NCBI GenBank assembly: GCA_017620255.1
Contig: JAFZQU010000028.1
Span: 248,001-312,000 of the forward strand
Direction: 5' to 3'
DNA from: Lachnospiraceae bacterium
GTDB taxonomy: Bacteria; Bacillota; Clostridia; Lachnospirales; Lachnospiraceae
DNA: 64,000 nucleotides
The notes beneath the pieces are model-generated. The model saw only the letters and a program-made list of their open reading frames with translations. It did not search any database and was not told where the DNA came from. Both the position numbers and the translations under genes were made by a program. This document shows positions 7,817 through 17,209 of the stretch, piece by piece. Position 1 is the first letter of the stretch; each line of letters starts with the position of its first letter.

Positions 7817-8437
7817 ATGAATAATGTGGTGGTTACGATCAACAGACAGTACGGTTCAGGCGGCAAAACGATCGGCATGATGCTGGCGGACCAGATGGGC
7901 GTCAAATACTATAACCGCGAGATCGTGAAACTGGCATCCGAAGAAAGCGGGATCGATGAGGCCATGTTTGCCAAGGTCGATGAGAAAATGGTGAACTACA
8001 GTTTCTTCAAGCCCAAAAAAGTCTATACCGGCGAACTGAAAACACCGGACTCGGACGGTTTCACATCCGATGACAATCTGTTCAATTTCCAGGCCAAGGT
8101 ATTAAAGCAGCTGGCTGAAAAGGAATCCTGTGTGATCATCGGCAGATGTGCAAACTTCATTCTGAAAGATTATCCGAATGTCGTCTCCGTCTTTGTGCAT
8201 GCGGATCATGATTTTTGCAGGGAACAGGCCCTGGCAAGAGTATCGATCCCCGAAAAGGAGATCGATAAGTTCATAGAAAAAACAGATAAGTTCCGCGCCG
8301 ACTACTATAAATACCACACCGGTGCACAGTGGTATGACCTGCGCGGTTATGATCTTTGTCTGGATTCCGGGAAACTCGGATTCGACAAATGTGTGGAAGA
8401 GATCTTAGCCTACATCCGTGTCAGGTTTGATGACTAA
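7817..8437 (+). CDS. Cytidylate kinase-like family protein
   Basis: 206-residue P-loop protein of the cytidylate-kinase-like family. The N-terminus ITINRQYGSGG-like sequence (VVTINRQYGSGGKTIG) is the family's P-loop variant, followed by KYYNREIVKLASEESG and a central VIIGRCANFIL strand with the CVIIGRC motif. It lacks the full CMP-binding insert of housekeeping Cmk, so the substrate is uncertain. Two ATGs occur (7811 and 7817); the second is seven bases from GGAAGGAG and is preferred. It is the last gene of the liv run, but a functional link with amino acid uptake is not evident. Confidence 0.88.
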   Translation: MNNVVVTINRQYGSGGKTIGMMLADQMGVKYYNREIVKLASEESGIDEAMFAKVDEKMVNYSFFKPKKVYTGELKTPDSDGFTSDDNLFNFQAKVLKQLAEKESCVIIGRCANFILKDYPNVVSVFVHADHDFCREQALARVSIPEKEIDKFIEKTDKFRADYYKYHTGAQWYDLRGYDLCLDSGKLGFDKCVEEILAYIRVRFDD

Positions 8438-8442
8438 AAGGA

Positions 8443-9255
8443 TCAGGGCTTTTCCTCTTCAAAGATAATGGTATCAAAATCATGTGCCGCTTCTGCGATC
8501 TCCTCTTCGCCTTTTGGCGTGTAGCAGACGCAGAACGGTTGAAAGATCCGCCGGAGCAGCAAAAGCCCCGGCGATCTTTTTGCATCTTTAAAATCATATG
8601 CGATAAAATCAGGCCTGGACACGCAGTTAAACAGCAGATTTGTCAGGGCGAAATTCACGACGGGTCCGTGATCGTTGTTCTTCATGATACAGGACAACTG
8701 CCCTCTTATGATCTCCGGATGATTCTTGCGAAACCATCCCGTTAAATACGGGCTGAAGGATTCCACGCAGAATTTGCCGGGATATGTCATTAAATGAGCG
8801 TATGTTTTCTGACAGATCTCTTCATTTTTAAATCCGTTGTCACTCTTGATCTCACAGATCAGGTTAACGTTTCCAAGCACTTTCAGCACTTCCGAAAACA
8901 GCGGGATCTTCTCATCCGTCTCTTTCAGTCTGTATGCGCACAGTTCTTCGTAAGTCAGATCACGCAGATTGACATCCACGTTACACATTCTCTTAAGGTT
9001 TCCGTCATGGAAAACGACGAGTTGTTTGTCTTTTGTCATCTGCACGTCAAGTTCCACGCCAAGACCGCGTTCTTTAGCCCTTTGAAAGGCAGCAAGGGAA
9101 TTCTCCGGGATCACATGGTTATGCAGCCCCCTGTGCGCATAGCGTTTCCCCTGAAAATCAGAAACATCGCGGTGCGCGTTTGGTGCCATCAGATATAAGA
9201 ACAAAGCCGGCAGGCCTGTTGCGGTCAAAAGACCTGCGATCGTCGATTTACGCAT
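8443..9255 (-). CDS. Glycerophosphodiester phosphodiesterase family protein
   Basis: Hydrolyses glycerophosphodiesters to glycerol-3-phosphate and an alcohol. 270 residues: an N-terminal hydrophobic anchor (about 5-24) then the GDPD TIM barrel. Catalytic motifs: YAHRGLHNHVIPENSLAAF (HR...EN), VELDVQMTKD (E-x-D metal ligands) and VVFHDGNLKRMC (HD). A later strand ICEIKS supplies another acidic ligand. It follows the MFS transporter by 21 bases and probably shares its transcript. It converges with the cytidylate-kinase-like gene with only five bases between stops. Confidence 0.92.
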   Translation of the reverse strand: MRKSTIAGLLTATGLPALFLYLMAPNAHRDVSDFQGKRYAHRGLHNHVIPENSLAAFQRAKERGLGVELDVQMTKDKQLVVFHDGNLKRMCNVDVNLRDLTYEELCAYRLKETDEKIPLFSEVLKVLGNVNLICEIKSDNGFKNEEICQKTYAHLMTYPGKFCVESFSPYLTGWFRKNHPEIIRGQLSCIMKNNDHGPVVNFALTNLLFNCVSRPDFIAYDFKDAKRSPGLLLLRRIFQPFCVCYTPKGEEEIAEAAHDFDTIIFEEEKP

Positions 9256-9276
9256 TGTATTCCTCCAAAAACTTCA

Positions 9277-10614
9277 CTAGTCTTCCACGTCAAACATTTC
9301 CAGTTTATCGGTTGGAACGGACGGTTTGTTGTCTCCGTGCTTTACCTGCAGCATGGTCAGGAATGAAAAGGCCACAAACAGGGCGCCGTACGGGAACAGC
9401 GTCCAATAGCCGACATATTGCAGGAGCGCACCGGAAAGGATCGGTGTGATGATCTGCGCCGCCATCGAAAACGTATAATAATAGCCCGTGAACTTACCGA
9501 TATCCGATTCCTTACACATCTCCACGACCATCGGCAGCGAATTGACATTGATCGCAGCCCAGGCAAACCCGATCAGACAGAAGATCACATAGAGGACAGG
9601 TGAAAATCCGTGCATGGTAAAGGTCAAGACCATTCCCATCAGGAAATTGACGGCAAGGACCGCCACCCCGATCAGGATCGTCTTCTTTCTGCCGATCCTG
9701 GATGCCAGTTCACCGATCGGAATATAGGAAATGATCGCGGCACCCGTTGCGATCGTTAAGCAGAGCGAGGATTCGCCAAGCGTCATATTCCATTCCTGTT
9801 GCGCATACTTCGTAAAGGAGGTCGTGATCGCGTTATAGCCGGTAAACCAGAGTGCGATCGAAAACAGGATAAAATACAGGCTGCGCTTTACATCCTTCGG
9901 AATGAACGACTCTCCTGTCTCTGTGTCCGTTTCTTCCAGATTGTCTTCCGGATGCGCCTCTTCATAGGCTTCACACTCTGCTGCAAGCTTGGGCTCCTTG
10001 ATCGTGAAGAACAGAATGATGACGGATACCGCCATGACCGTTGCAACGATCACAAACAGAGGCTGATAATCAACATGCGGCAGGCCTTCCGTTCTCGCCT
10101 TGGAATACAGGAAGGTCGTGATCACCAGATAAATGATCCCGCCGATGGCGCCCATCAGATTGATGATCGCGTTGGCTTTGGAACGGAGCGGTTTGGGTGT
10201 GACATCCGGCATCAGGGCGACCGCGGGTGAACGATAGGTCCCCATCGCGATCAAAAGAAGTCCCAGTAACAGAATGAACAGGGTCAGATATCCCTTCTTC
10301 GGATCTGCATAATACAGATTGTCCATGATGGGAATAAAAGTCATGATCAGTACGGATGCTGCCGTACCACCGAGTATGAACGGCATCCTGCGTCCGATCT
10401 TTGTCGAGCATTTGTCGGAAAGCGCCCCCAGCAACGGCAGCAGAAAGAGCGCAATGACATTGTCAAGCGCCATGATCGCACCGGCTATGGTGTCGCCGAT
10501 CCGGAACGTGTTCTTTAGGATCAACGGGATCACGCTGTCATACATCTGCCAGAACATACAGATGGACATGAAGGCAAGACCCACCAGGAAAGTTCTCGAT
10601 TTGTTCAGTTTCAC
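9277..10614 (-). CDS. MFS transporter, SLC45/GPH-like sugar symporter
   Basis: 445-residue, 12-helix permease. MYDSVIPLILKNTF in helix 1, LPLLGALSDKCSTKIGRRMPFILGG (the MFS loop 2-3 motif), and a long acidic central loop (EAYEEAHPEDNLEETDTETGE) suggest the SLC45/glycoside-pentoside-hexuronide:cation symporter group, so a disaccharide or glycoside substrate is likely but not provable. GTG start with AGGAGGG six bases upstream. It is transcribed ahead of the glycerophosphodiesterase; a terminator separates it from the DHH gene upstream. Confidence 0.85.
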   Translation of the reverse strand: MKLNKSRTFLVGLAFMSICMFWQMYDSVIPLILKNTFRIGDTIAGAIMALDNVIALFLLPLLGALSDKCSTKIGRRMPFILGGTAASVLIMTFIPIMDNLYYADPKKGYLTLFILLLGLLLIAMGTYRSPAVALMPDVTPKPLRSKANAIINLMGAIGGIIYLVITTFLYSKARTEGLPHVDYQPLFVIVATVMAVSVIILFFTIKEPKLAAECEAYEEAHPEDNLEETDTETGESFIPKDVKRSLYFILFSIALWFTGYNAITTSFTKYAQQEWNMTLGESSLCLTIATGAAIISYIPIGELASRIGRKKTILIGVAVLAVNFLMGMVLTFTMHGFSPVLYVIFCLIGFAWAAINVNSLPMVVEMCKESDIGKFTGYYYTFSMAAQIITPILSGALLQYVGYWTLFPYGALFVAFSFLTMLQVKHGDNKPSVPTDKLEMFDVED

Positions 10615-10626
10615 AGTTTCCCTCCT

Positions 10627-10663
10627 TCAGAAAATAAGTCCAGCGGAAGATCCGTTGGACTTA
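10627..10663 (-). terminator. Terminator after ppdK-DHH operon
   Basis: A 13-bp stem with one wobble (10635-10647 with 10651-10663) and a tight loop, followed on the minus strand by TTTTCTG. It lies 18 bases past the DHH stop codon and just ahead of the MFS gene. Confidence 0.75.
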
Positions 10664-10681
10664 TCTTTTAACCGGTAAATG

Positions 10682-11608
10682 TTATGCGTTTGCCATTGAG
10701 CAAAGTTCCGAAAGCATCTTCGGAAGCTCCGTATCCATCGTCTCGTTCGTGAACTGGCAGGTGCCGACTTTCTTGTGTCCGCCGCCGTTGTACTTCAGCA
10801 TCAGGCTTCCGACATCCACTTTGCAGGTCTTGTTGATGATGCTGTAGCCGACTGCTGCAGAGCAGCCCTGTCCGCCTCTGCCGGATACGATCCAGGCCGA
10901 GATATTCTGCTCGGGGTACATGCTGTAGATCATGAAACGGTTCCCCGTATAAATGGGATCCACGCCTCTCAGATCGCTGATGATCACATTGCCTTCCGTT
11001 CTGGTATGCGCCTTGACCATCTCTTTGAACTTTTCGGTCTGCTCATTGTAAACTTCGATCCTCTCCTGCACGTCAGGCATCGCCAGAATCTCTTCGGTTG
11101 ATTTGTCCCTGCAGGCGATCATCAGCTTTTCCATCAGCTGATAGTTGGAAACCGTAAACTGTCTCCAGCGCCCGAGACCTGTTCTCGGGTCCATCAGGAA
11201 ACCCACCAGGATCCAGCCCTGCGGGTTCATGATCTCATCGATCGTCAGGTCTCCGGAATCCACCTTGTCTACAGCGACCATCATGTCGTCAAAATTCGGG
11301 AATTTCTCTTTCCCGCCGTAATACTCGTAAATGATCCTTGCACAGGACGGTGTGATGCGGCTCTCGCCTTTGTATTTACCTGCAAGCTGCAGTCTTTCAT
11401 GTTCACTGGAGTGATGGTCGAACCACAGTCCGCATCCTTCCACATAGGGAACGTTTGCCAGACAGTCATTCTCATCGATCTCTACCAGTCCGTCCTGCAG
11501 ATCCTTCGGATGTGCAAATGTCCAATGATCCACGATGCCGGCTGCGAGCAACAGGGCTCCGCATGCCAGCCCGTCAAAATCAGATCTTGTAACCAGTCTC
11601 ATAGCCAT
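10682..11608 (-). CDS. DHH family phosphoesterase (exopolyphosphatase-like)
   Basis: 308-residue two-domain DHH/DHHA1 phosphoesterase. Motif I is LVTRSDFDGLACG, motif III is WFDHHSSEH (Mn ligands), and the C-terminal DHHA1 domain has YNGGGHKKVGTCQF. Members cleave phosphodiester or phosphoanhydride bonds in short nucleotides, cyclic dinucleotide products or polyphosphate; the specific substrate here is unknown. The ATG at 11608 has GGAGGT nine bases upstream; a longer in-frame extension upstream overlaps ppdK and looks non-native (Arg-rich). It lies 22 bases downstream of ppdK and shares its transcript. Confidence 0.9.
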   Translation of the reverse strand: MAMRLVTRSDFDGLACGALLLAAGIVDHWTFAHPKDLQDGLVEIDENDCLANVPYVEGCGLWFDHHSSEHERLQLAGKYKGESRITPSCARIIYEYYGGKEKFPNFDDMMVAVDKVDSGDLTIDEIMNPQGWILVGFLMDPRTGLGRWRQFTVSNYQLMEKLMIACRDKSTEEILAMPDVQERIEVYNEQTEKFKEMVKAHTRTEGNVIISDLRGVDPIYTGNRFMIYSMYPEQNISAWIVSGRGGQGCSAAVGYSIINKTCKVDVGSLMLKYNGGGHKKVGTCQFTNETMDTELPKMLSELCSMANA

Positions 11609-11630
11609 TCTGACTCTACCTCCAACAATC

Positions 11631-14276
11631 TTACTTCGCGCTCTTCTGGCTGATCGCTGCCTGCGCTGCGGCAAGTCTTGCGATCGGTACACGGAACGGT
11701 GAGCAGCTTACATAGTCAAGTCCGATCTCGTTACAGAATTCAACGGAAGAAGGATCTCCGCCGTGTTCGCCGCAGATACCGACATGCAGCTGCGGATTGA
11801 CGGGTTTGCCGAGTTCCATGGACATCTTCATGAGCTTGCCGACACCGTTGCGGTCCAATTTAGCGAACGGATCGTTCTCAAAGATCTTCGCGTCATAATA
11901 TGCATCCAGGAACTTCCCTGCGTCATCACGGGAGAAGCCGTAGGTCATCTGTGTTAAGTCATTGGTACCGAAGCAGAAGAAGTCAGCGTTTGCAGCGATC
12001 TCATCCGCTGTCAGGGCGGCACGCGGGATCTCGATCATGGTACCGATCTCATATTCCAACTTGTAATTTGCTGCCTTGATCTCCTCATCAGCCGTTTCCT
12101 GCACGATCTGTTTTACATACTGGAATTCCTTCACATCGCCAATGAGCGGGATCATGATCTCCGGTTTTACTTTCCAGTTGGAATGCTTCTTGGAAACATT
12201 GATCGCTGCGCGGATCACGGCACGTGTCTGCATCTTTGCGATCTCGGGGTAAGTAACAGCCAGACGGCATCCGCGATGACCCATCATCGGGTTGAACTCA
12301 TGCAGGGAATTGATGATCGCTTTGATCTCATCCACAGACTTGTTCTGCGTCTTAGCCAGTTTCTCGATGTCCGCATCTTCTGTCGGAACGAATTCATGCA
12401 GAGGCGGATCTAAGAAACGGATCGTTACCGGATAACCTTCCAGTGCCTCATATAACTTCTCAAAGTCACCCTGCTGATAAGGCAGGATCTTGTCCAGTGC
12501 TTTTTCTCTTTCTTCCACGGTATCGGAGCAGATCATCTCACGGAATGCATCGATCCTGTCGCCTTCAAAGAACATATGCTCTGTTCTGCAAAGGCCGATA
12601 CCTTCTGCACCGAGTTCTCTGGCTTTTCTGGCATCTGCGGGTGTGTCGGCATTCGTACGTACCTTCATCGTACGGTACTTGTCAGCCCATCCCATGATAC
12701 GGCCGAACTCGCCGGCGATCGTTGCATCTACTGTATCGATCATGCCGTCATAGATGTTACCGGTGGAACCGTCGATCGAAATGTAATCGCCTTCATGATA
12801 TTCCTTGCCGGCCAGTGTGAACTTCTTGTTTGCTTCATCCATCAAGATATCGCCGCAACCGGATACGCAGCACTTACCCATACCTCTGGCAACGACGGCA
12901 GCGTGGCTCGTCATACCGCCTCTGACGGTCAGAATACCCTGTGCAGCCTTCATACCTGTGATATCCTCAGGGGATGTCTCCAAACGTACGAGAACGACTT
13001 TCTCACCGCGGTTATGCCATTCTTCCGCATCCTCTGCAGAGAATACGACCTTACCGCAGGCAGCACCCGGGGATGCGCCAAGACCTCTGCCGGCCGGTTT
13101 TGTCTTCTTTAATACATTCACATCAAACTGCGGATGCAGAAGCGTATCCAGATTTCTCGGATCGATCATGGCTACTGCTTCCTCTTCCGTCTTCATGCCT
13201 TCATCCACCAGATCGCAGGCGATCTTCAGGGCAGCCTGTGCGGTACGCTTACCGTTACGGCACTGCAGCATGTATAATTTTCCGTTCTCAACGGTAAATT
13301 CCATATCCTGCATATCATGGTAATGTTTCTCCAGGATCTTGCAGACCTTCGTGAACTGGGAATATGCCTCAGGGAACTGCTTCTCCATCTCGGAGATATG
13401 CATCGGTGTACGTATACCTGCTACCACGTCCTCACCCTGTGCATTGACAAGGAATTCACCCATCAGTTTCTTTTCGCCGGTTGCCGGGTCTCTTGTAAAG
13501 GCAACGCCTGTACCGGAATTGTTGTTCAGGTTACCGAATACCATGGGCATAACCGATACGGCCGTTCCCCAGCTGTAAGGGATATCGTTGTCACGGCGGT
13601 ATACGTTCGCTCTCGGGTTATCCCAGGAACGGAATACGGCTTTGATCGCCTCTTTCAGCTGTACAACGGGATCTGTGGGGAAATCCTCATCCAGTTCCTG
13701 CTTGTACTCCGCCTTAAACAGTTCAGCGAGCTCTTTCAGGTCATCTGCCGTCAGATCTACGTCGAACTTAACGCCCTTTTTCTCTTTCATCTGGTCGATC
13801 AGTTCTTCAAAATGCTTCTTGCCGACGCCCATAACGACATCCGAGAACATCTGGATGAAACGTCTGTAGGAATCATATACGAAACGCTCGAATTTCGGAT
13901 CCGGATTGCCCTTGATCATGGCTGCTACGACTTCATCATTCAGACCCAGGTTTAAGATCGTATCCATCATACCGGGCATCGATGCACGCGCACCGGAACG
14001 GACGGAAACCAGAAGCGGTTTCTCGGGATCCCCGAAGTATTTATCATTGATCATTTCCATTCTGCCGACGAATTCCATAATGGAACCCATGATCTCATCG
14101 TTGATCTGTCTGCCATCCTCATAATACTGGTTGCAGGCCTCCGTCGTTACGGTAAAGCCCTGCGGCACCGGCAGACCGATATTGGTCATTTCAGCAAGGT
14201 TTGCGCCCTTACCGCCCAGGAGATTACGCATTGTCGCGTTACCCTCCGTAAAAAGATACACCCATTTCTTTCTCAT
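11631..14276 (-). CDS. ppdK: Pyruvate, phosphate dikinase
   Basis: Interconverts pyruvate + ATP + Pi with PEP + AMP + PPi; in anaerobes it replaces or supplements pyruvate kinase. 881 residues, the usual PPDK length. N-terminal ATP-grasp domain from about residue 5 (LLGGKGANLAEMTNIGLPVP), swivelling phosphohistidine domain with GGMTSHAAVVARGMGKCC (catalytic His), then PEP-binding TIM barrel with RTEHMFF and C-terminal VGICGEHGGDPSS (catalytic Cys). The ATG at 14276 is chosen because AGGAGG precedes it. It has its own promoter and a 157-base leader. Confidence 0.98.
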   Translation of the reverse strand: MRKKWVYLFTEGNATMRNLLGGKGANLAEMTNIGLPVPQGFTVTTEACNQYYEDGRQINDEIMGSIMEFVGRMEMINDKYFGDPEKPLLVSVRSGARASMPGMMDTILNLGLNDEVVAAMIKGNPDPKFERFVYDSYRRFIQMFSDVVMGVGKKHFEELIDQMKEKKGVKFDVDLTADDLKELAELFKAEYKQELDEDFPTDPVVQLKEAIKAVFRSWDNPRANVYRRDNDIPYSWGTAVSVMPMVFGNLNNNSGTGVAFTRDPATGEKKLMGEFLVNAQGEDVVAGIRTPMHISEMEKQFPEAYSQFTKVCKILEKHYHDMQDMEFTVENGKLYMLQCRNGKRTAQAALKIACDLVDEGMKTEEEAVAMIDPRNLDTLLHPQFDVNVLKKTKPAGRGLGASPGAACGKVVFSAEDAEEWHNRGEKVVLVRLETSPEDITGMKAAQGILTVRGGMTSHAAVVARGMGKCCVSGCGDILMDEANKKFTLAGKEYHEGDYISIDGSTGNIYDGMIDTVDATIAGEFGRIMGWADKYRTMKVRTNADTPADARKARELGAEGIGLCRTEHMFFEGDRIDAFREMICSDTVEEREKALDKILPYQQGDFEKLYEALEGYPVTIRFLDPPLHEFVPTEDADIEKLAKTQNKSVDEIKAIINSLHEFNPMMGHRGCRLAVTYPEIAKMQTRAVIRAAINVSKKHSNWKVKPEIMIPLIGDVKEFQYVKQIVQETADEEIKAANYKLEYEIGTMIEIPRAALTADEIAANADFFCFGTNDLTQMTYGFSRDDAGKFLDAYYDAKIFENDPFAKLDRNGVGKLMKMSMELGKPVNPQLHVGICGEHGGDPSSVEFCNEIGLDYVSCSPFRVPIARLAAAQAAISQKSAK

Positions 14277-14305
14277 TTTCTTTCCTCCTGTTTGTTTGTT
14301 ATGAC

Positions 14306-14344
14306 AAAGAAAAGAGCCAAAATACACCCCTGGTAATTTGGCTC
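14306..14344 (-). terminator. Terminator-like hairpin in the ppdK leader
   Basis: An 8-bp perfect stem GAGCCAAA/TTTGGCTC (14344-14337 with 14321-14314) is followed on the minus strand by TTTTCTTTG. It lies 37 bases upstream of the ppdK ATG and downstream of the predicted start site, so it would act as an attenuator of ppdK rather than as a terminator for glyS. The stem is also followed by GTTTTGTT on the plus strand. Confidence 0.55.
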
Positions 14345-14350
14345 GTTTTG

Positions 14351-14398
14351 TTATAATCTGCTTTTCATTTTCTGATCACATGCCAGTAACGCAATCAT
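14351..14398 (-). other. Possible 15-codon leader peptide upstream of ppdK
   Basis: ATG...TAA frame encoding MIALLACDQKMKSRL. A GAGG lies 11 bases upstream of the ATG, and the stop codon falls six bases before the attenuator-like hairpin. It shows no run of one amino acid, so what it could sense is unclear. Offered as a hypothesis from position alone. Confidence 0.25.
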
Positions 14399-14439
14399 GA
14401 AATCGTGTTCCTCAACTTCTTTTTTGTCTCAACAAGAAA

Positions 14440-14468
14440 ATTTTACCATATCGGAACCTTTTTGTCTA
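14440..14468 (-). promoter_or_regulatory. Promoter of ppdK
   Basis: TAGACA (14468-14463), 17-base spacer, extended -10 TGGTAAAAT (TAAAAT at 14445-14440). The predicted start near 14433 leaves a leader of about 157 bases. Confidence 0.7.
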
Positions 14469-14520
14469 TTGTAAAATCGCACTTAATGATCACGTGAGCA
14501 GTCTTTATCGCTATCTTTTA

Positions 14521-15909
14521 TCAGAAGCGGAACTTGTCCTCAAAATATGCTTCGAGCTGATCGATCGCAACCCTTTCCTGCTCCATGGAATCCCTGAAAC
14601 GTACGGTCACGCACTTGTCTTCTTCGGAGTCAAAATCATAGGTCACGCAGAACGGAGTCCCGATCTCATCCTGTCTGCGGTAACGTTTACCGATATTGCC
14701 GCGGTCGTCGAATTCGCAGTTGTATTTCTTCGACAGTGTCTGATAGATCGCTTCCGCACCCTCGTTCAGTTTCTTGGAAAGCGGCAGTACGCCGATCTTG
14801 ACCGGTGCGAGTGCCGGATGGAAATGCAGGACGGTACGCACATCACCTTCCGCGATCTCCTCTTCATCGTAAGCCCCGCAAAGGAAGGCAAGGAACAGTC
14901 TCTCCACGCCAACGGACGGTTCAATGACAAACGGCAGATACTTTGTATTCTTTACGTCATCAAAATAGGTCATGTCCTCACCGGATACGTTCTGGTGCTG
15001 TGTTAAGTCATAATCGGTACGGTCCGCGATGCCCCAGAGTTCGCCCCAGCCAAACGGGAAGGCGAATTCCACGTCCGTTGTTGCCTTGGAATAGAAGGAC
15101 AGTTCCTCGGGGTCGTGGTCACGTACACGCATCTCCTCTTCCTTCATGCCGAGGCTCTTCAGCCAGTCAATACAGTACTTCTTCCAGTATGCGAACCACT
15201 CAAGGTCGGTGTCGGGCTCACAGAAGAATTCCATCTCCATCTGCTCGAACTCGCGCACGCGGAAAATGAAGTTACCGGGCGTGATCTCGTTACGGAATGA
15301 TTTGCCGATCTGGCAGATCCCGAACGGGATCTTTTTGCGGGATGTACGCTGCACGTTCTTGAAGTTCACGAAGATACCCTGTGCTGTCTCCGGACGCAGA
15401 TATACGGTATTCTTGGCATCCTCCGTTACGCCCTGGAACGTCTTGAACATCAGATTGAACTGTCTGATATCGGTAAAGTTGTGCTTACCGCAGGTCGGGC
15501 AGGGAATATTGTGCTCTTCGATATAGTTCTTCATCTGCTCCTGTGACCAGCCGTCCACACCGGAATCCAGTGTGATGTTGTTCTCTGCGGCGTAATCTTC
15601 AATGATCTTGTCCGCACGGAAACGCTCATGACATTCCCTGCAGTCCATCAGCGGATCGGAAAAGCCGCCAAGATGACCGGAAGCCACCCAGGTCTGCGGA
15701 TTCATTAAGATCGCACAGTCCACGCCCACATTGGTCGGGGATTCCATCACGAACTTCTGCCACCAGGCTTTTTTAATGTTGTTCTTCAGCTCCACGCCGA
15801 GGATACCGAAATCCCAGGTATTTGCCAGCCCGCCGTAAATTTCGGAGCCCGGATGCACAAAGCCCCTTGATTTTGCAAGCGCAACGATCTTTTCCATAGT
15901 CTTTTCCAT
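14521..15909 (-). CDS. glyS: Glycyl-tRNA synthetase (single-chain class II type)
   Basis: Charges tRNA-Gly. 462 residues, of the homodimeric (archaeal/eukaryal-like) type rather than the bacterial alpha2beta2 form. Motifs: [14 protein letters not shown] at the N-terminus, motif 2 region [29 protein letters not shown] sequence (the [13 protein letters not shown] part), motif 3 [14 protein letters not shown], and a C-terminal anticodon-binding domain opening [13 protein letters not shown]. CxxC-type residues ([18 protein letters not shown]) suggest a zinc site near 85-165. GGAG precedes the ATG. It is the last gene of the era-recO run. Confidence 0.97.
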   Translation of the reverse strand: MEKTMEKIVALAKSRGFVHPGSEIYGGLANTWDFGILGVELKNNIKKAWWQKFVMESPTNVGVDCAILMNPQTWVASGHLGGFSDPLMDCRECHERFRADKIIEDYAAENNITLDSGVDGWSQEQMKNYIEEHNIPCPTCGKHNFTDIRQFNLMFKTFQGVTEDAKNTVYLRPETAQGIFVNFKNVQRTSRKKIPFGICQIGKSFRNEITPGNFIFRVREFEQMEMEFFCEPDTDLEWFAYWKKYCIDWLKSLGMKEEEMRVRDHDPEELSFYSKATTDVEFAFPFGWGELWGIADRTDYDLTQHQNVSGEDMTYFDDVKNTKYLPFVIEPSVGVERLFLAFLCGAYDEEEIAEGDVRTVLHFHPALAPVKIGVLPLSKKLNEGAEAIYQTLSKKYNCEFDDRGNIGKRYRRQDEIGTPFCVTYDFDSEEDKCVTVRFRDSMEQERVAIDQLEAYFEDKFRF

Positions 15910-15945
15910 GATTTTGTCTCCTTTATGATTTATTCGGCGATCCGC

Positions 15946-16533
15946 TTATTTTAAGATCAGGATCGCGTCACTGTCGGTTTCCGAAGAAACACGTGCTGTT
16001 TTTTCATCGATCAGTTCGAGGTTCGGCGAGAGGTAAAGGATCGCCTCATAGGTTCTGACCTGTACAGGTTCCCGCACCACGACCATATGGTAAGAGGACA
16101 TGTCGGCGATCGCAGCCCCCGATACGATATTGGAACCGTATGCGTTCTTTAAGGTGGTCTTTTTGGTATATCCCTTTTCGATCCCCTCCGCGACCGTTCC
16201 GTAAAAGAAATCCGTACGGTTGAATGCCGCATAGTCCTCGGCGGATTCATAGGTGAGCTTTACAAAAGCCTGCCCGTCCGTTACCCGGGAAGAGATCAGT
16301 TTGACAGTGCCGGTATGCTCGTCGTTGTAAGTCTCCGTCATCTCCCGGATCATATCCGGAAGTTCGGACGCATCATAGACGTCTTCCGGAAAAGGCTCAA
16401 CGATAAGACTCTCTATACTGCCGTCTTCCCTGATATAAATTGTCGATTCTGTATCTTCAAGGTCAGCTGCGGCTCCGCACCCTGAAAGGAACAGCAGAGC
16501 CAGTAAAATGACCGGTAGCAATTTGTTTTTCAT
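15946..16533 (-). CDS. Small lipoprotein of unknown function
   Basis: A 195-residue predicted lipoprotein: signal MKNKLLPVILLALLFLSGC with lipobox LSGC and lipidated Cys19. The rest is acidic and contains TESTIYIREDGSIESLIVE, suggesting a beta-rich extracellular domain. I do not recognise a named family. The ATG at 16533 lies four bases after the recO stop; a TTG at 16551, which overlaps the recO end and sits five bases after GAAGG, is an alternative that would add MGIIDR. Confidence 0.7.
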   Translation of the reverse strand: MKNKLLPVILLALLFLSGCGAAADLEDTESTIYIREDGSIESLIVEPFPEDVYDASELPDMIREMTETYNDEHTGTVKLISSRVTDGQAFVKLTYESAEDYAAFNRTDFFYGTVAEGIEKGYTKKTTLKNAYGSNIVSGAAIADMSSYHMVVVREPVQVRTYEAILYLSPNLELIDEKTARVSSETDSDAILILK

Positions 16534-16537
16534 TCTG

Positions 16538-17203
16538 TCAATTATACCCAAGTGCCTTCAGTTCGTCAAACAGTTTCAGGCTTTTAAATTCCCTGTCATA
16601 AAACCTTTTTCTGTATATGTCGCAAAGCTGCGTCAGCTCTTTTTGAACCTCCTCGGTGACCGCGAACGTATACAGATGTTCCACGCCCGTTCTTACGATA
16701 AAATCAACCGCATACTGTGTGGCGTTAAGATACTGCTTATCTGCCGGCAGTCCCGGAAACAGTCCGTTCACGACAAGCGCCTTGATCTCATAGATCGCAC
16801 GGACAAGCGCATTGTCAAGATTCGGCTTGATGATCGCACGGACAGACTGGAACAGGAGTTTCAATAGTTCCACTTCATCGTTATTCTCCCGCGCATAATA
16901 GGAAGCCAGTTCGAGAAAGTACATACCGAGATATGCGCCCTCGTAATCCGTGCGGAGTTCCTCAAAATAGTGCGTGATCTCGACGTCCGCCAGATTGTAG
17001 GCCGTTTTCCCTTCGTACAGTTTAAAAGTTCCGAAACAGAAGGGATTGGTCGCCGCCATATATTTATTGCCGGGCCTTCTGCAGCCTCTGGCAAAGACCG
17101 TGATCTTGCCGCGCTCTTTTGTCAGAACAACGAGACGCCTGTCATAATCACTGACAGGCCCCGTCTCCAAGATCATTCCGTTTACGAGAACAAACTCTCT
17201 CAT
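16538..17203 (-). CDS. recO: DNA repair protein RecO
   Basis: Mediator of RecA loading in the RecFOR pathway; binds SSB and DNA. The N-terminal OB fold shows VNGMILETGPVSDYDRRLVVLTKERGKITVFARGCRR (position about 8-44; the DRRL...T.E.GK pattern is diagnostic) and a helical C-terminal domain follows. At 221 residues it is shorter than usual (about 240-260) and I see no C-x2-C...C-x2-C zinc motif. It sits directly after era (6 bases), the standard era-recO order in Firmicutes. Confidence 0.93.
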   Translation of the reverse strand: MREFVLVNGMILETGPVSDYDRRLVVLTKERGKITVFARGCRRPGNKYMAATNPFCFGTFKLYEGKTAYNLADVEITHYFEELRTDYEGAYLGMYFLELASYYARENNDEVELLKLLFQSVRAIIKPNLDNALVRAIYEIKALVVNGLFPGLPADKQYLNATQYAVDFIVRTGVEHLYTFAVTEEVQKELTQLCDIYRKRFYDREFKSLKLFDELKALGYN

Positions 17204-17209
17204 CTTTCT

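Noticed and set aside
11609..11692. N-terminal extension of the DHH phosphoesterase
   Set aside because: The extra 28 residues are Arg-rich, lie over the ppdK stop codon and have no ribosome binding site; the ATG at 11608 has GGAGGT.
12576..13955. Several long plus-strand frames inside ppdK
   Set aside because: Codon-mirror shadows of the PPDK gene; they are rich in His, Arg and Cys and show no family motif.
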